Below are positions 42,776 to 51,914 of a stretch of DNA of 64,000 nucleotides, piece after piece. This DNA comes from Alphaproteobacteria bacterium (GTDB taxonomy: Bacteria; Pseudomonadota; Alphaproteobacteria; Rhizobiales; JAJFHC01), in NCBI GenBank assembly GCA_021775805.1, contig JAJFHD010000105.1, positions 62,001 through 126,000 on the forward strand. The letters are read 5' to 3'. The position numbers and the translations under genes are program-made. Position 1 is the stretch's first letter. Each line of letters starts with the position of its first letter. The notes beneath the pieces were generated by a model, which searched no databases, was not told the origin of the DNA, and worked only from the letters and a program-made list of their open reading frames with translations.

Positions 42776-43630
42776 ATGACGTTTTACGACCTCGGTGATG
42801 CCGTCGCTGAAAATCTGAAGGACGGGGATACGGCCGCATTCGAGGGCTTTACCCACCTCATTCCCCATGCGGCGGCTCATGAAGCGATCCGCCAGGGACG
42901 CCGGGACCTGACGCTCGTGCGCATGACGCCCGACATCGTCTATGACCAGATGATCGGCATGGGAATGGTGAGGAAGCTGATTTTCTCCTATGCCGGTAAC
43001 CCCGGCGTGGGACTGCTCCGCCGGTTGCGCGACGCGGTTGAAAACGGCTGGCCCAATCCAATCGAGCTTGAAGAACATTCCCACGCTGCCATGGCCAACG
43101 CCTACGAAGCCGGGGCCGCAGGCCTGCCGTGTGCCGTTTTCCGTGGATACCGTGGTGCGGAACTGGCACGGGTGAATAACAATATCAAGTCGGTCACTTG
43201 TCCGTTCAGCGGTGAGGAGCTGGCGGCGGTGCCGGCGGTACGTCCGGATGTCAGTTTCATTCATGCCCAAAAAGCCAACCGCCGGGGCGATGTTCTGATC
43301 GAAGGTATCGTCGGTGTTCAGAAAGAGGCCGTTCTCTCGGCCAAACGCGCCGTCGTCACCGTGGAAGAAATTGTCGACACTTTTGACGGTGTGCATCCCA
43401 ATGCGTGCGTCCTGCCGAATTGGACTGTGACCGCAATCTGTCTCGTGCCCGGTGGTGCCCATCCATCCTACGCGCATGGCTATTACAGCCGGGACAACGC
43501 CGCATACCTTGAATGGGACAAGGTTGCCGCTGACAGAGACCGGTTTGTCAGCTGGATGCAGGATAACGTTCTGAAGGCGACGCCCGGAAATTTTGCAGCC
43601 CGTGTGCGGACCCTGGAGGCATCGTCATGA
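42776..43630 (+). CDS. CoA-transferase subunit A (glutaconate/IpdA-like)
   Basis: A 284-residue alpha subunit of a family-I CoA-transferase. AFEGFTHLIPHAAAHEAIRQ near residue 22 is the usual CoA-binding glycine/His segment, FSYAGNPGVG near 72 the next conserved loop, and GDVLIEGIVGVQKEA near 170 the subunit core. Such enzymes move CoA between carboxylic acids in aromatic, steroid or glutaconate degradation. The stop overlaps the beta-subunit start (ATGA), as expected for a stoichiometric heteromer. The downstream BadH homolog suggests an alicyclic or aromatic acid substrate. Confidence 0.87.
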   Translation: MTFYDLGDAVAENLKDGDTAAFEGFTHLIPHAAAHEAIRQGRRDLTLVRMTPDIVYDQMIGMGMVRKLIFSYAGNPGVGLLRRLRDAVENGWPNPIELEEHSHAAMANAYEAGAAGLPCAVFRGYRGAELARVNNNIKSVTCPFSGEELAAVPAVRPDVSFIHAQKANRRGDVLIEGIVGVQKEAVLSAKRAVVTVEEIVDTFDGVHPNACVLPNWTVTAICLVPGGAHPSYAHGYYSRDNAAYLEWDKVAADRDRFVSWMQDNVLKATPGNFAARVRTLEASS

Positions 43631-44415
43631 GCGATCCTGATTTCAGTGCAGACGAAATGATGACGATCGCCGCGGCACGCGCGCTCAGGAACGACGATGT
43701 TTGCTTCGTTGGCATCGGTGCGCCTTCGGCAGCCTGCAATGTTGCCCGCCTGACCCACGCGCCGGACATTACGCTGATCTATGAATCCGGAACAATCGGG
43801 ACAGCGCCTTCGGTTTTGCCATTGTCGATCGGTGATGGTGAGTTGTGCGATACGGCAGTGACTACAGTGCCGGTGCCGGAGATGTTCCGTTACTGGCTTC
43901 AGGGTGGGAGGATTTCCGTCGGGTTTCTGGGAGCCGCACAACTTGACCGATTCGGCAATATCAACACGACCGTGATCGGCGACTATGATCATCCCAAAAC
44001 AAGGCTTCCCGGTGGCGGAGGGGCGCCCGAGATTGCGTCTTCCTGCGGCGAAATCTTTATCACCATGAAACAGTCACTGCGGGCGATGGTCGACAGAATA
44101 GATTTTTTTACCAGTTTCGGTCATGGCGTGGGCGGCGACGCGCGTGCCAAGCTCGGCATGACGACCAAGGGCCCCACATTGCTGATTACCGACCTTGCGT
44201 TGTGGCGCCCTGACGAGAATACAAAGGAGTTCACGGTTGTTTCTCTGCATCCCGGCGTGACACGCCAGCAGGTGCAGGATACTTGCGGCTGGACGGTTTC
44301 CTGGGCCGATGATGTGGCGGAAACGCCACGACCGACCGAAGCGGAACTTACGACCCTAATAGACCTGAAAGAACGCACCCGCGCAGCCCATGAGAGCGGC
44401 AAAGGGAACAGGTGA
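43627..44415 (+). CDS. CoA-transferase subunit B (glutaconate/IpdB-like)
   Basis: A 262-residue beta subunit. The probable catalytic glutamate is in LIYESGTIGTAPSVL near residue 55, in the ExG motif of family-I CoA-transferases. FLGAAQLDRFGNINTTVIGD near 103 and LPGGGGAPEIASSCGE near 127 are standard. Together with subunit A it completes the enzyme. One base after its stop the BadH-like gene starts, so all three form one translational unit. Confidence 0.87.
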   Translation: MSDPDFSADEMMTIAAARALRNDDVCFVGIGAPSAACNVARLTHAPDITLIYESGTIGTAPSVLPLSIGDGELCDTAVTTVPVPEMFRYWLQGGRISVGFLGAAQLDRFGNINTTVIGDYDHPKTRLPGGGGAPEIASSCGEIFITMKQSLRAMVDRIDFFTSFGHGVGGDARAKLGMTTKGPTLLITDLALWRPDENTKEFTVVSLHPGVTRQQVQDTCGWTVSWADDVAETPRPTEAELTTLIDLKERTRAAHESGKGNR

Positions 44416-44416
44416 C

Positions 44417-45184
44417 ATGCGCCGGTTTGATTCCAAGACAGCAATTGTCACTGGCGGCGGCGGCGGCATTGGCAGTGCCGTGTGCAAAAGACTCGCCGCC
44501 GAAGGGGCCAGGGTTGCGGTTTTTGATGTCGACGGCGATGCGGCGTCCAGGGTCGCCGGTGAGATCATGAGCGGCGGTGGCGATGCCCTTGCGGTTGCCG
44601 CCGATATCACGAACCGTGGCGCCGTTGAGGCCGGGTTCCAAGATGCCGTCGGGAATCTGGGTGGTGTTACAATTCTGGTCAACAATGCCGGCTGGGACTT
44701 GTTTCGGCCTTTCCTGGACACCGATCTAGAGTTCTGGCGCAAGGTTATCGATGTCAATCTGATGGGTGCGCTCAACATGCATCATGTGGTGCTGCCGGGT
44801 ATGGTCGAGAGGGGATATGGCCGGGTTGTGAATGTTTCATCGGATGCGGCACGGGTCGGTTCGACGGGGGAATCAGTATATGCCGCGTGCAAGGCCGGGC
44901 TGATAGGATTCTCAAAGACAATTGCACGCGAACATGCCCGGCACGGCATCACCGTGAACGCGGTGTGCCCGGGACCGACCGACACGGCCCTGTTCACGGG
45001 CTATTCCGAAGGTGCAGAGCATCCGGAGAAACTGCGCGAAGCCATGCGCCGGGCAGTGCCGATGGGGCGCATCGGTGTGCCTGAAGATCTGGCCGGCGCC
45101 ATCGCATTCTTCGCCAGTGACGATGCTGCCTATGTCACCGGCCAGGTGATCAGTGTGTCGGGCGGGTTGACAATGAGCGGCTGA
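44417..45184 (+). CDS. badH: 2-hydroxycyclohexanecarboxyl-CoA dehydrogenase-like SDR
   Basis: A 255-residue SDR closely resembling BadH of the Rhodopseudomonas benzoate/cyclohexanecarboxylate pathway. TAIVTGGGGGIGSAVCKRLA at the N-terminus, ILVNNAGWD near 90, MHHVVLPGMVERGYGRVVNV near 120, and DAARVGSTGESVYAACKAGL with the catalytic Tyr and Lys near 155 all fit. The C-terminus ISVSGGLTMSG is also BadH-like. It oxidises a 2-hydroxy-acyl-CoA ring alcohol to the ketone. The other bad genes are absent from the window, so the substrate could be another hydroxyacyl-CoA. The ATG at 44417 is preferred over 44390. Confidence 0.82.
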   Translation: MRRFDSKTAIVTGGGGGIGSAVCKRLAAEGARVAVFDVDGDAASRVAGEIMSGGGDALAVAADITNRGAVEAGFQDAVGNLGGVTILVNNAGWDLFRPFLDTDLEFWRKVIDVNLMGALNMHHVVLPGMVERGYGRVVNVSSDAARVGSTGESVYAACKAGLIGFSKTIAREHARHGITVNAVCPGPTDTALFTGYSEGAEHPEKLREAMRRAVPMGRIGVPEDLAGAIAFFASDDAAYVTGQVISVSGGLTMSG

Positions 45185-45285
45185 GAACCGGCTCTGGCTG
45201 CCGTGTTGGCAGGAACCCGGACAATTGTCTGCCCGAGCTCCCGTTTTGCATGCCCGGCCGACGGTATGTTCGCTGACCAGTGACC

Positions 45286-46683
45286 CTAGAAAAAGAACCA
45301 CGTGCCGAATTGGAACCGGAGATTGTCGTCATTGACACCGCCGACCAGTTCGCGTTCGGCATAGATGCCTTCGATGCCCATGCGCAGCTTGCTGACCGGC
45401 TGCCACATGTAATTCAGATGGCCGGTCTGCAGCGAGCGTGTGTCGGCTGATGCCAGTGCATTGCCGTGACGTTCATAACCCCAGTTGGCGTTGATCGAAG
45501 AAGCCTCTGACAACCTGAGGCTGGCGCCGGCGGTGATGCCATAGACTTCGGTCGTGTCGATCGTTCCAGCGGCGTTGATGACACCGGCACGGTTGCCGGC
45601 GTTGAGCAGGTAGCGTCCAAGACCGTCACCGTATGTGAAACTGCCATAGAGCGTGATCATGTCGCCGATGGGCAGATCGACGGCCGTGTTGAAGCCGTAT
45701 CCGAGTTCCTTGTCGTTGACGGTACCGCCGAGGGCATCATCGTCGACCTGCAACTCGCGCAAGATTCCCGAAACATGGACTAATGCGCCGCCGGGGCCTT
45801 CCCATTGCATTGCGGCAGTCAGATCGGGCAGTTCGTTCGCAACGCCTGAACCTCCGCCGTTGTTGACGGCGATACCGCCGGACGTCCTCAGGTCAGTGTC
45901 CGGGTTTTCCAGAGCGACATGAGTCGTGAACGATCCGTATTTGTAGGTCAGACGAAGTTGGGTCTGCCTGACGAACGGAATGCCGGTTGGCCCACCGAAA
46001 TCGACCGTCGGGGCAACACCGTTCAAGGGCATGAAGGTGGTCCAGGTCTGGCCGGCGCCGAAGGTAAGATTGGGTGTCATGTCCCACGCCCCCCAGGCAT
46101 GACGGAGCCTGAAGGCGTTTACACCGGAGCCACTTCCCTCGAAGTCGCCTTCGATCAAGGTCCGAATCTGGCCAACGGCGGTATCGCTGCGTGAGCGAAT
46201 CCGAAAGCGCGACTGGTTGGCCAGAGCCTGAAAGTTTTCGTTGTCGCCACCGCCGATGACAATGGCATCGGCGCTCACGGAACGACCGAGATCGTTGCGC
46301 GTGTCAAAAATGAAGTCTGCCTTTACATAACCACTGACGGACACCTCCGTGATTGGCGCCGGAAGATCCGCGGTCGGTGTGATCGCGATTGTGAAGCCGC
46401 GGTCACCGGGTATCTGGTCCTCATATTTGGTGAATGGACTGTCACTGGAGCCGAGCAGGGATCCACGGCGGAAGGTTATGAGTGATGCATTTGCAGGATA
46501 GGTTCCGGGGGCTGTCGCACCGGGTTGGGTCGATTCAATTTCATTGACACGGGCCTGCAGGGTTTCAAGTTGCGCCTTTAGCGAACCCAATTCGTCAGCT
46601 TGTGCCGTCGCCGCCATCGCCCCAAGAGCAACGCCGCCGAGCAATGTCGTGCGAAACCATCTGTTCGTCAGTACTCTGGTCAT
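45286..46683 (-). CDS. DcaP-like trimeric outer-membrane porin
   Basis: A 465-residue porin. A signal peptide (cleavage near AQA, residue 29) is followed by a short coiled coil (SLKAQLETLQARVNEIES) that would trimerise the protein in the periplasm. The barrel begins at VSVSGYVKADFIFD near 115 and has FRLRHAWGAWDMTPN and GAGQTWTTFMPLNG near 190, as in DcaP porins that admit dicarboxylic and aromatic acids. The last residue is Phe (WFFF), as required for barrel assembly. It is convergent with badH and may import the substrate of the CoA-transferase pathway (inference). Confidence 0.86.
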   Translation of the reverse strand: MTRVLTNRWFRTTLLGGVALGAMAATAQADELGSLKAQLETLQARVNEIESTQPGATAPGTYPANASLITFRRGSLLGSSDSPFTKYEDQIPGDRGFTIAITPTADLPAPITEVSVSGYVKADFIFDTRNDLGRSVSADAIVIGGGDNENFQALANQSRFRIRSRSDTAVGQIRTLIEGDFEGSGSGVNAFRLRHAWGAWDMTPNLTFGAGQTWTTFMPLNGVAPTVDFGGPTGIPFVRQTQLRLTYKYGSFTTHVALENPDTDLRTSGGIAVNNGGGSGVANELPDLTAAMQWEGPGGALVHVSGILRELQVDDDALGGTVNDKELGYGFNTAVDLPIGDMITLYGSFTYGDGLGRYLLNAGNRAGVINAAGTIDTTEVYGITAGASLRLSEASSINANWGYERHGNALASADTRSLQTGHLNYMWQPVSKLRMGIEGIYAERELVGGVNDDNLRFQFGTWFFF

Positions 46684-47197
46684 ACTATTTGGTCCTCTCG
46701 TCCCACAAAATTTTCTTACCGAAATTGCCGCCTAACCAAGGAACTGCCTTCGCTGGGTATGGTGCTGTACGGCGCACCAACCCGTAGAGCGGCATGTTCA
46801 CACAAGCGCTTTGCTCTCCCCGTTGGGCAGAAGATAAGATTGTTCAAGTGTCAAAAGTATTCTTTCATCAATGGGTTATTGATGTTCGGTCTCTGACTGC
46901 TGACACAGGGGGGACTATTGCGACCTGGGCGTTCGATTTTGTGATTACATTGTGATGTTATCTTGAATATATTGTGAGATGTTCTGTATACAGTGTTGTT
47001 TAATCACCAGTTTTTCTCTTTGTACGGTTTGATTTGGGTGGTGAATCAGTAAACATAACCCCTGCGCTTGCTGGTTCGTAAGCTGCGGATTCCCTGACAT
47101 GAAAGTGCCGAGGATGACTTGGGGGGCAGGGCAACGCCGGCGGCTCGCAATGTGAAATTCCATGCGAGCGGAAATAAGGCGATCTGGAGGACCGGCA
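46684..47197. other. Intergenic region between porin and porin remnant
   Basis: About 510 bases. It contains the porin promoter and an AT-rich stretch near 46930-47030 with repeated ATTGTGA words. No credible gene. Together with the remnant downstream, it may be a deletion scar from a former tandem porin pair. Confidence 0.4.
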
Positions 47198-47232
47198 AAG
47201 AAAGAACCCGGGCGATCGACGCACCCCGGTTC
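47198..47232 (-). terminator. Terminator-like hairpin beyond the porin remnant
   Basis: GAACC, one mismatch, GGG (47204-47212) can pair with CCC, mismatch, GGTTC (47224-47232). On the minus strand the stem is followed by TTTCTTTGC. It looks like the original terminator of the decayed porin copy. Confidence 0.5.
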
Positions 47233-47269
47233 AAGCTCTCAACAATTAAGGCCGGCGAGACGGCCCGTG

Positions 47270-47301
47270 ACCGGGGTTCTTAGAAACCGGGGTTCTTAGA
47301 A
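47270..47301 (+). repeat. 16-base tandem duplication at the porin remnant
   Basis: ACCGGGGTTCTTAGAA occurs twice in direct succession (47270-47285 and 47286-47301), overlapping the stop codon of the porin remnant. Probably a slippage or repair product. Confidence 0.8.
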
Positions 47302-47459
47302 GAAGAACCACGTGCCGAACTGGAAGCGAATGTTGTCGTCGTCAACACCGCCGGCGGGTGTGCGTTCGATCCAGATGCCTTGAAGACCCATCCGCAGTTT
47401 GCTCACCGGCCGCCACAAGTGGTTCAGGTGTGCGGTTTGCAGGGTGCGGGTGTCGGCTG
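47296..47459 (-). pseudogene. C-terminal remnant of a second DcaP-like porin
   Basis: Read on the minus strand, this stretch encodes about 54 residues ending FGTWFFF and TAA. It matches the C-terminus of the porin at 45286-46683 almost residue for residue (HL, then W-PVSKLRMG, GI, ER, GGV, D, DN, RFQFGTWFFF). The similarity stops abruptly near 47459 and nothing porin-like lies beyond it. So only the last barrel strands of a second copy survive, presumably after a deletion. Confidence 0.82.
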
Positions 47460-47775
47460 CTCGCTTGAGACGGCCAACCCGCGAAGGATTTCTTGTGTTT
47501 CAGACCTGCCGGAATCCGACCCGAGGATTTTTCGCAAGCGATTGTCGGGGACCCGAAGGGGTGCATCGGTCGACTGATCCAGCATCAGTCTTGGCATGGA
47601 CTGCGTGGCGGCGGCGCGACCACCTTGGGGCTGCACGTAATGATGATTGGGGACAGAAATCGCGATGTTCCGCGATTCCTTGCCTTCCGATTATAGTTTC
47701 AATTGCAACTAATCGCCATACGGCCTACAAAGCACCCGATGAATTTTGTCAATCGGGCTGTCGAAGGGTGCCGTC
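47460..47775. other. Unassigned spacer upstream of fahA
   Basis: About 315 bases. Short frames on both strands show no family features. The last 80 bases are less GC-rich and probably include the promoter of the rightward aromatic operon. Confidence 0.35.
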
Positions 47776-49047
47776 ATGCGGAGTTGGATCGAAAGTGCAA
47801 ATGATGCGGACTGTCACTTTCCCGTCCAAAATCTGCCTTTTGGCGTAATCAGCCATAGCGGCGGGCCTCCGCGTTGCGCTGTCGCGATCGGCGATCGTGC
47901 GCTCGATCTGGCCGTGCTTGAAGATGCCGGCCTGATCAATGCCGGTGCCGGCGAGCGCGTGTTCGGACAATCTGTCCTGAATCACTTCATGGAACTGGGC
48001 AAGAATGCCTGGGAACAGGTGCGGTTGCAGTTGAGCGATCTTCTCGCAGATGGCGGGAACGATGTCCTGAAAGATGACTCAGATTTGCGTGCCCGCGCCC
48101 TCATTCCCCTTGGTCAGGTGCAATCGCATCTGCCGTTCCGGGTGGCCGAGTACACAGACTTCTATGCCGGCCGGCAGCATGCTTTCAATGTCGGTTCGAT
48201 GTTCCGGGATCCGGAGAATGCTTTGCCTCCCAACTGGTTGCATATTCCAATCGGGTATAATGGGCGGGCATCGACGGTGGTCGTCAGCGGCACGGAGATA
48301 CACCGGCCGCTCGGCCAGATGAAACCCCATGGAACGGACGAGCCGGTGTTCGGTGCCTGCCGCAGGCTTGACCTGGAGCTGGAAATGGGTGCGGTGGTAG
48401 GCCTTCCCAATCAAATGGGCGAACCTGTGACCGTGCGCGAAGCCGATGACATGATCTTCGGCTATGTGTTGCTCAACGACTGGTCCGCGCGCGATATCCA
48501 GGCCTGGGAATATCAACCACTGGGGCCGTTTCAGGCCAAGGCGTTCGGCACGTCGATCAGTCCCTGGGTGGTGACAAAGGCAGCCCTCGAACCCTTCCGG
48601 ACCTCGACGCCTGAGCGCGAGAAGGTGCTTCACCCCTATCTGCGGGAACCGGGTCCGATGCTGTACGACATTGAACTGGAAATCCTGATGCAGCCGGAGG
48701 CAGCGGGCCGGGCGACCTCGATATCGCGAACCAACTACAAGAACATGTATTACTCGGCGCCACAGCAGCTTGCCCATCATGCGGTCGGCGGTTGCCGAAT
48801 GAACACCGGCGACCTGCTTGGGTCGGGGACCATATCAGGGCCGGAGAAAGCCCAATACGGGTCGCTCCTGGAACTGACCTGGGGCGGCAAGGAACCTCTC
48901 ACGCTGGATACGGGCGAGACCCGCAGCTTTATCGAGGATGGCGACACGCTGACTCTTACCGGCTGGGCGCAAGGCAGCGGCCACCGTATCGGATTTGGCG
49001 AATGCAGCGGCAAAATCTTGCCGGCGCCGGCAGAAAAGAATTGGTAG
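47776..49047 (+). CDS. fahA: Fumarylacetoacetase
   Basis: A 423-residue fumarylacetoacetate hydrolase, the last enzyme of the homogentisate route, cleaving fumarylacetoacetate to fumarate and acetoacetate. The N-terminal SH3-like domain begins FPVQNLPFGVIS. The catalytic region has EYTDFYAGRQHAFNVGSMFR near residue 120 with the Asp and His of the active site. The metal Glu pair is in LDLELEMGAVVG near 196, and LLNDWSARDIQAWEYQPLGP follows as in all full-length FAH. The ATG at 47776 is chosen over 47746. It leads a five-gene operon. No homogentisate dioxygenase or GST-type isomerase gene is in the window. Confidence 0.92.
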   Translation: MRSWIESANDADCHFPVQNLPFGVISHSGGPPRCAVAIGDRALDLAVLEDAGLINAGAGERVFGQSVLNHFMELGKNAWEQVRLQLSDLLADGGNDVLKDDSDLRARALIPLGQVQSHLPFRVAEYTDFYAGRQHAFNVGSMFRDPENALPPNWLHIPIGYNGRASTVVVSGTEIHRPLGQMKPHGTDEPVFGACRRLDLELEMGAVVGLPNQMGEPVTVREADDMIFGYVLLNDWSARDIQAWEYQPLGPFQAKAFGTSISPWVVTKAALEPFRTSTPEREKVLHPYLREPGPMLYDIELEILMQPEAAGRATSISRTNYKNMYYSAPQQLAHHAVGGCRMNTGDLLGSGTISGPEKAQYGSLLELTWGGKEPLTLDTGETRSFIEDGDTLTLTGWAQGSGHRIGFGECSGKILPAPAEKNW

Positions 49048-49063
49048 AATAAAGGAATAGACG

Positions 49064-50014
49064 ATGGCCACGGGATTTGCATCAACCGGCGATATGACCG
49101 AAAAGACGATCTCCTTTACGGAGATTGGCGACAATCTTTATGCTTTCACAGCGCAGGGGGATCCAAACACCGGCGTCATCATTGGCGATGACAGCGTCAT
49201 GATCATGGATGCGCAGGCGACGCCGGTTATGGCGCAACTGGTGATCGACAAGATTCGCGGCGTTACCGACAAGCCGATCAAATATGTGACCTTGAGCCAC
49301 TATCACGCCGTTCGCGTATTAGGGGCGTCGGCTTATCAGGCGTCTGAGATCATCGCCTCCGAGAAATGCCATGCCATGATCCACGAACGCGGACAGGAGG
49401 ACTGGGATTCCGAATTTGGCCGGTTTCCCAGGTTGTTCGATGCCGCGGATTCGATTCCCGGTCTAACCTGGCCGACCATGACTTTCGAACGGCGGATGAC
49501 CGTTGAACTGGGCAACCGGCGGGTGGAACTGATGCACCTGGGCCGCGCGCACACGGCCGGCGACATCGTCGCCTGGGTGCCCGATGCAGGCGTCATGTTT
49601 ACCGGTGATATCGTTGAGTATCACTCCGCGTGTTATTGTGGCGACGGGCACTTTGGTGATTGGGGAACCACGCTCGATGCGATCGAGGCCTATCAGCCGG
49701 CGGCGATCGCGCCGGGCCGCGGCGATGCCCTGGTCGGCGACGAGATGGTCGGCAAGGCGATCGAAAGCACCCGTGATTTTGTCGACTCGACTTATCGCCC
49801 GGTGGCCCGGATCGCTGCGCGCGGCGGTTCGCTGAAGGAGGCGTGGGATGCCTGCCGTGCCGAATGCGATCCGAAATTCTCGGATTATGCGATCTACGAG
49901 CATTGCCTGCCCTTCAACGTGGCCCGGGCCTTCGACGAGGCACTCGGGATCGACACCCCCCGGATCTGGACGGCCGAACGCGATCTGAAAATGTGGGCGG
50001 ACCTGCAAGGTTAG
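49064..50014 (+). CDS. MBL-fold protein with altered metal motif
   Basis: A 316-residue metallo-beta-lactamase-fold hydrolase. The N-terminal strands (NTGVIIGDDSVMIMDAQAT near 37) and the LGRAHTAGDIVAWVPDAGV block near 165 with GD in MFTGDIVEYH near 182 are normal. The key HxHxDH motif reads LSHYHAVRVLGA near 87, so the Asp and third His are replaced by Val and Arg. Either only one metal is bound or the activity has changed. It is 16 bases after fahA and 33 before the flavin monooxygenase, preceded by AAGGAA. Its position suggests a hydrolytic or isomerising step in the same pathway. Confidence 0.83.
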   Translation: MATGFASTGDMTEKTISFTEIGDNLYAFTAQGDPNTGVIIGDDSVMIMDAQATPVMAQLVIDKIRGVTDKPIKYVTLSHYHAVRVLGASAYQASEIIASEKCHAMIHERGQEDWDSEFGRFPRLFDAADSIPGLTWPTMTFERRMTVELGNRRVELMHLGRAHTAGDIVAWVPDAGVMFTGDIVEYHSACYCGDGHFGDWGTTLDAIEAYQPAAIAPGRGDALVGDEMVGKAIESTRDFVDSTYRPVARIAARGGSLKEAWDACRAECDPKFSDYAIYEHCLPFNVARAFDEALGIDTPRIWTAERDLKMWADLQG

Positions 50015-50047
50015 GACGTGGGCGTCCTTGGACGATGAGAGGATGAA

Positions 50048-51658
50048 ATGAACAAAATATTCGAAGTTCCTCTTTATCCCTATGAGCGGTCGCCGGATCA
50101 GGATGCCGCTGCACCGGTGCGCCATCCCGTCGTTGTGATCGGAGCGGGACCGGTGGGCCTTGCGGCGGCAATTGATCTTGTGCAGCAGGACGTGCCGGTG
50201 GTCGTTCTCGACGACAACGACAAGGTGAGCTGGGGCTCACGGGCCATTTGTTATGCCAAGCGGCCGCTGGAAATTCTCGATCGGTTGGGGTGCGGCGACG
50301 CATTTGTGGACAAGGGCGTCGTCTGGAACCTGGGCAAAGTCTATTTTGACGAACGTCAGGTCTATCAGTTCGATCTGCTGCCTGAGGATGGCCACAAGCG
50401 CCCCGCATTCATCAATCTGCAGCAGTATCTGTTCGAACAGTTTCTGGCGGAGCGCGCGCTTGCGCTGCAGGCGGCAGGCAAGCCGATCTCTTTGCGTGGC
50501 CGCAACAAGGTCGTGTCGGTTGAACCGGGGGCAGACAGGGTGGCCCTCACCGTGGAGACTCCGGATGGTCCCTACCGGCTTGAGGCGGACTGGCTGATTG
50601 CCTGCGACGGCGCTGCGTCGCCCACCCGGAACATGATGGGGCTCGATTTCGAAGGCCGGGTGTTTGAAGATAATTTCCTGATTGCCGATGTGATCATGGA
50701 TGCCGGCTTTCCGACCGAACGCCGGTTCTGGTTCGATCCGCCGTTCAACCGCGGCCAGTCGGCGCTGCTGCACAAGCAGCCAGACAATGTCTGGCGGATA
50801 GACCTGCAATTGGGCTGGGACATCGACAAGGAAGAAGAACAAAAAGTCGAAAACGTCGTCCCGCGCCTGAAGGCGATGTTGGGAGATGATGTCGATTTCG
50901 AACTTGAATGGGTTTCGATCTACACGTTTCAGTGCCGGCGGATGGAGAAGTTTCGTCACGGCCGGGTGCTTTTTGCCGGCGATTCGGCCCATCTGGTGTC
51001 GCCTTTCGGTGCGCGCGGTGCCAACAGCGGGCTGCAGGACATCGACAATCTGTGCTGGAAACTGAAGCTGGTGCTGGACGGCAAGGCGCCGGACAGCCTG
51101 TTGGACAGCTATGATGTCGAGAGGGTTCAGGGGGCTGATGAGAATCTGTTAAATTCCACCCGGTCGACCGATTTCATCACACCCAAATCCAAGGTCAGCC
51201 GGCTGTTTCGCGATGCCGTGCTCGATCTTTCCGAAGAGCTTCCGTTTGCCAGGCCCCTGGTCAATTCCGGACGTCTGTCGGTGCCGTGCGTCCATGACGG
51301 CTCACCGATAAACGGCGCCGATGCAACGGGCCTGCCGGCCCGTACCCGGCCAGGCGCGCCAGCCTGTGACGCGCCGGTTGGCGAGGGCTGGCTGATCGAC
51401 CGGCTTGGCAACCGGTTCCAGCTTCTGGCCATCGACGCACCGGTTCCAGAAACAGTCGACTGCGACGGCACGGCGGTTGAGACCGTGTCGCTGTCATGTG
51501 CGGACATGCCGACCGACGACCTGCGTGACCGCTATCTGGGAGAAGCCGGTTCCGCGGTCTACCTGATGCGTCCGGACCAGCATGTTGCCGCCCGATGGCG
51601 GACTTTCGACGAATCAGCGGTCGCCGCGGCATTTCGAACGGCAACCGGTCATGGATGA
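50048..51658 (+). CDS. FAD-dependent aromatic hydroxylase (MhpA/PheA-like)
   Basis: A 536-residue class A flavin monooxygenase. VVIGAGPVGLAAAIDLVQQ near residue 28 is the FAD fold, CDGAAS near 190 the DG motif, and LFAGDSAHLVSPFGARGANS near 308 the GD motif. A C-terminal thioredoxin-like domain (about residues 420-530) fits the phenol hydroxylase/MhpA subgroup. It should hydroxylate a phenolic acid with NAD(P)H and O2. The next gene is DUF2783, whose small product often accompanies this enzyme. Ring substrate unknown; a hydroxyphenylacetate-like compound leading to a fumarylacetoacetate analogue would fit the operon (inference). Confidence 0.87.
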   Translation: MNKIFEVPLYPYERSPDQDAAAPVRHPVVVIGAGPVGLAAAIDLVQQDVPVVVLDDNDKVSWGSRAICYAKRPLEILDRLGCGDAFVDKGVVWNLGKVYFDERQVYQFDLLPEDGHKRPAFINLQQYLFEQFLAERALALQAAGKPISLRGRNKVVSVEPGADRVALTVETPDGPYRLEADWLIACDGAASPTRNMMGLDFEGRVFEDNFLIADVIMDAGFPTERRFWFDPPFNRGQSALLHKQPDNVWRIDLQLGWDIDKEEEQKVENVVPRLKAMLGDDVDFELEWVSIYTFQCRRMEKFRHGRVLFAGDSAHLVSPFGARGANSGLQDIDNLCWKLKLVLDGKAPDSLLDSYDVERVQGADENLLNSTRSTDFITPKSKVSRLFRDAVLDLSEELPFARPLVNSGRLSVPCVHDGSPINGADATGLPARTRPGAPACDAPVGEGWLIDRLGNRFQLLAIDAPVPETVDCDGTAVETVSLSCADMPTDDLRDRYLGEAGSAVYLMRPDQHVAARWRTFDESAVAAAFRTATGHG

Positions 51659-51671
51659 GGAGACCGTGGAC

Positions 51672-51914
51672 ATGGCGACCCTGACGACAGTGCCCAACAT
51701 TCCGGACCCTGACGGGTTTTATGCCGAATTGCTCGCCCTTCACAATGGGCGCGACGAGGCCGAGAGCCATGCGCTGAACGCCAGACTGGTGCTTATACTC
51801 GCCAATCACATCGGAGATCGCAGTGTTTTGCGGCAAGCCTTCGGGATTGCCGCTTCGACAACGCAAACGCGCGGGCACGAGAGGCCCGGGCCAACGGAAG
51901 GACAGACCTCATGA
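51672..51914 (+). CDS. DUF2783 small protein
   Basis: An 80-residue acidic protein of the DUF2783 family. The core is IPDPDGFYAELLALHNGRDE followed by ESHALNARLVLILANHIGD, a two-helix pattern. It starts at 51672 behind AGGAG (9-base spacing); an ATG at 51651 inside the monooxygenase end is the alternative. The stop overlaps the VOC gene. Presumably an accessory subunit of the flavin hydroxylase (inference from constant neighbourhood). Confidence 0.8.
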   Translation: MATLTTVPNIPDPDGFYAELLALHNGRDEAESHALNARLVLILANHIGDRSVLRQAFGIAASTTQTRGHERPGPTEGQTS

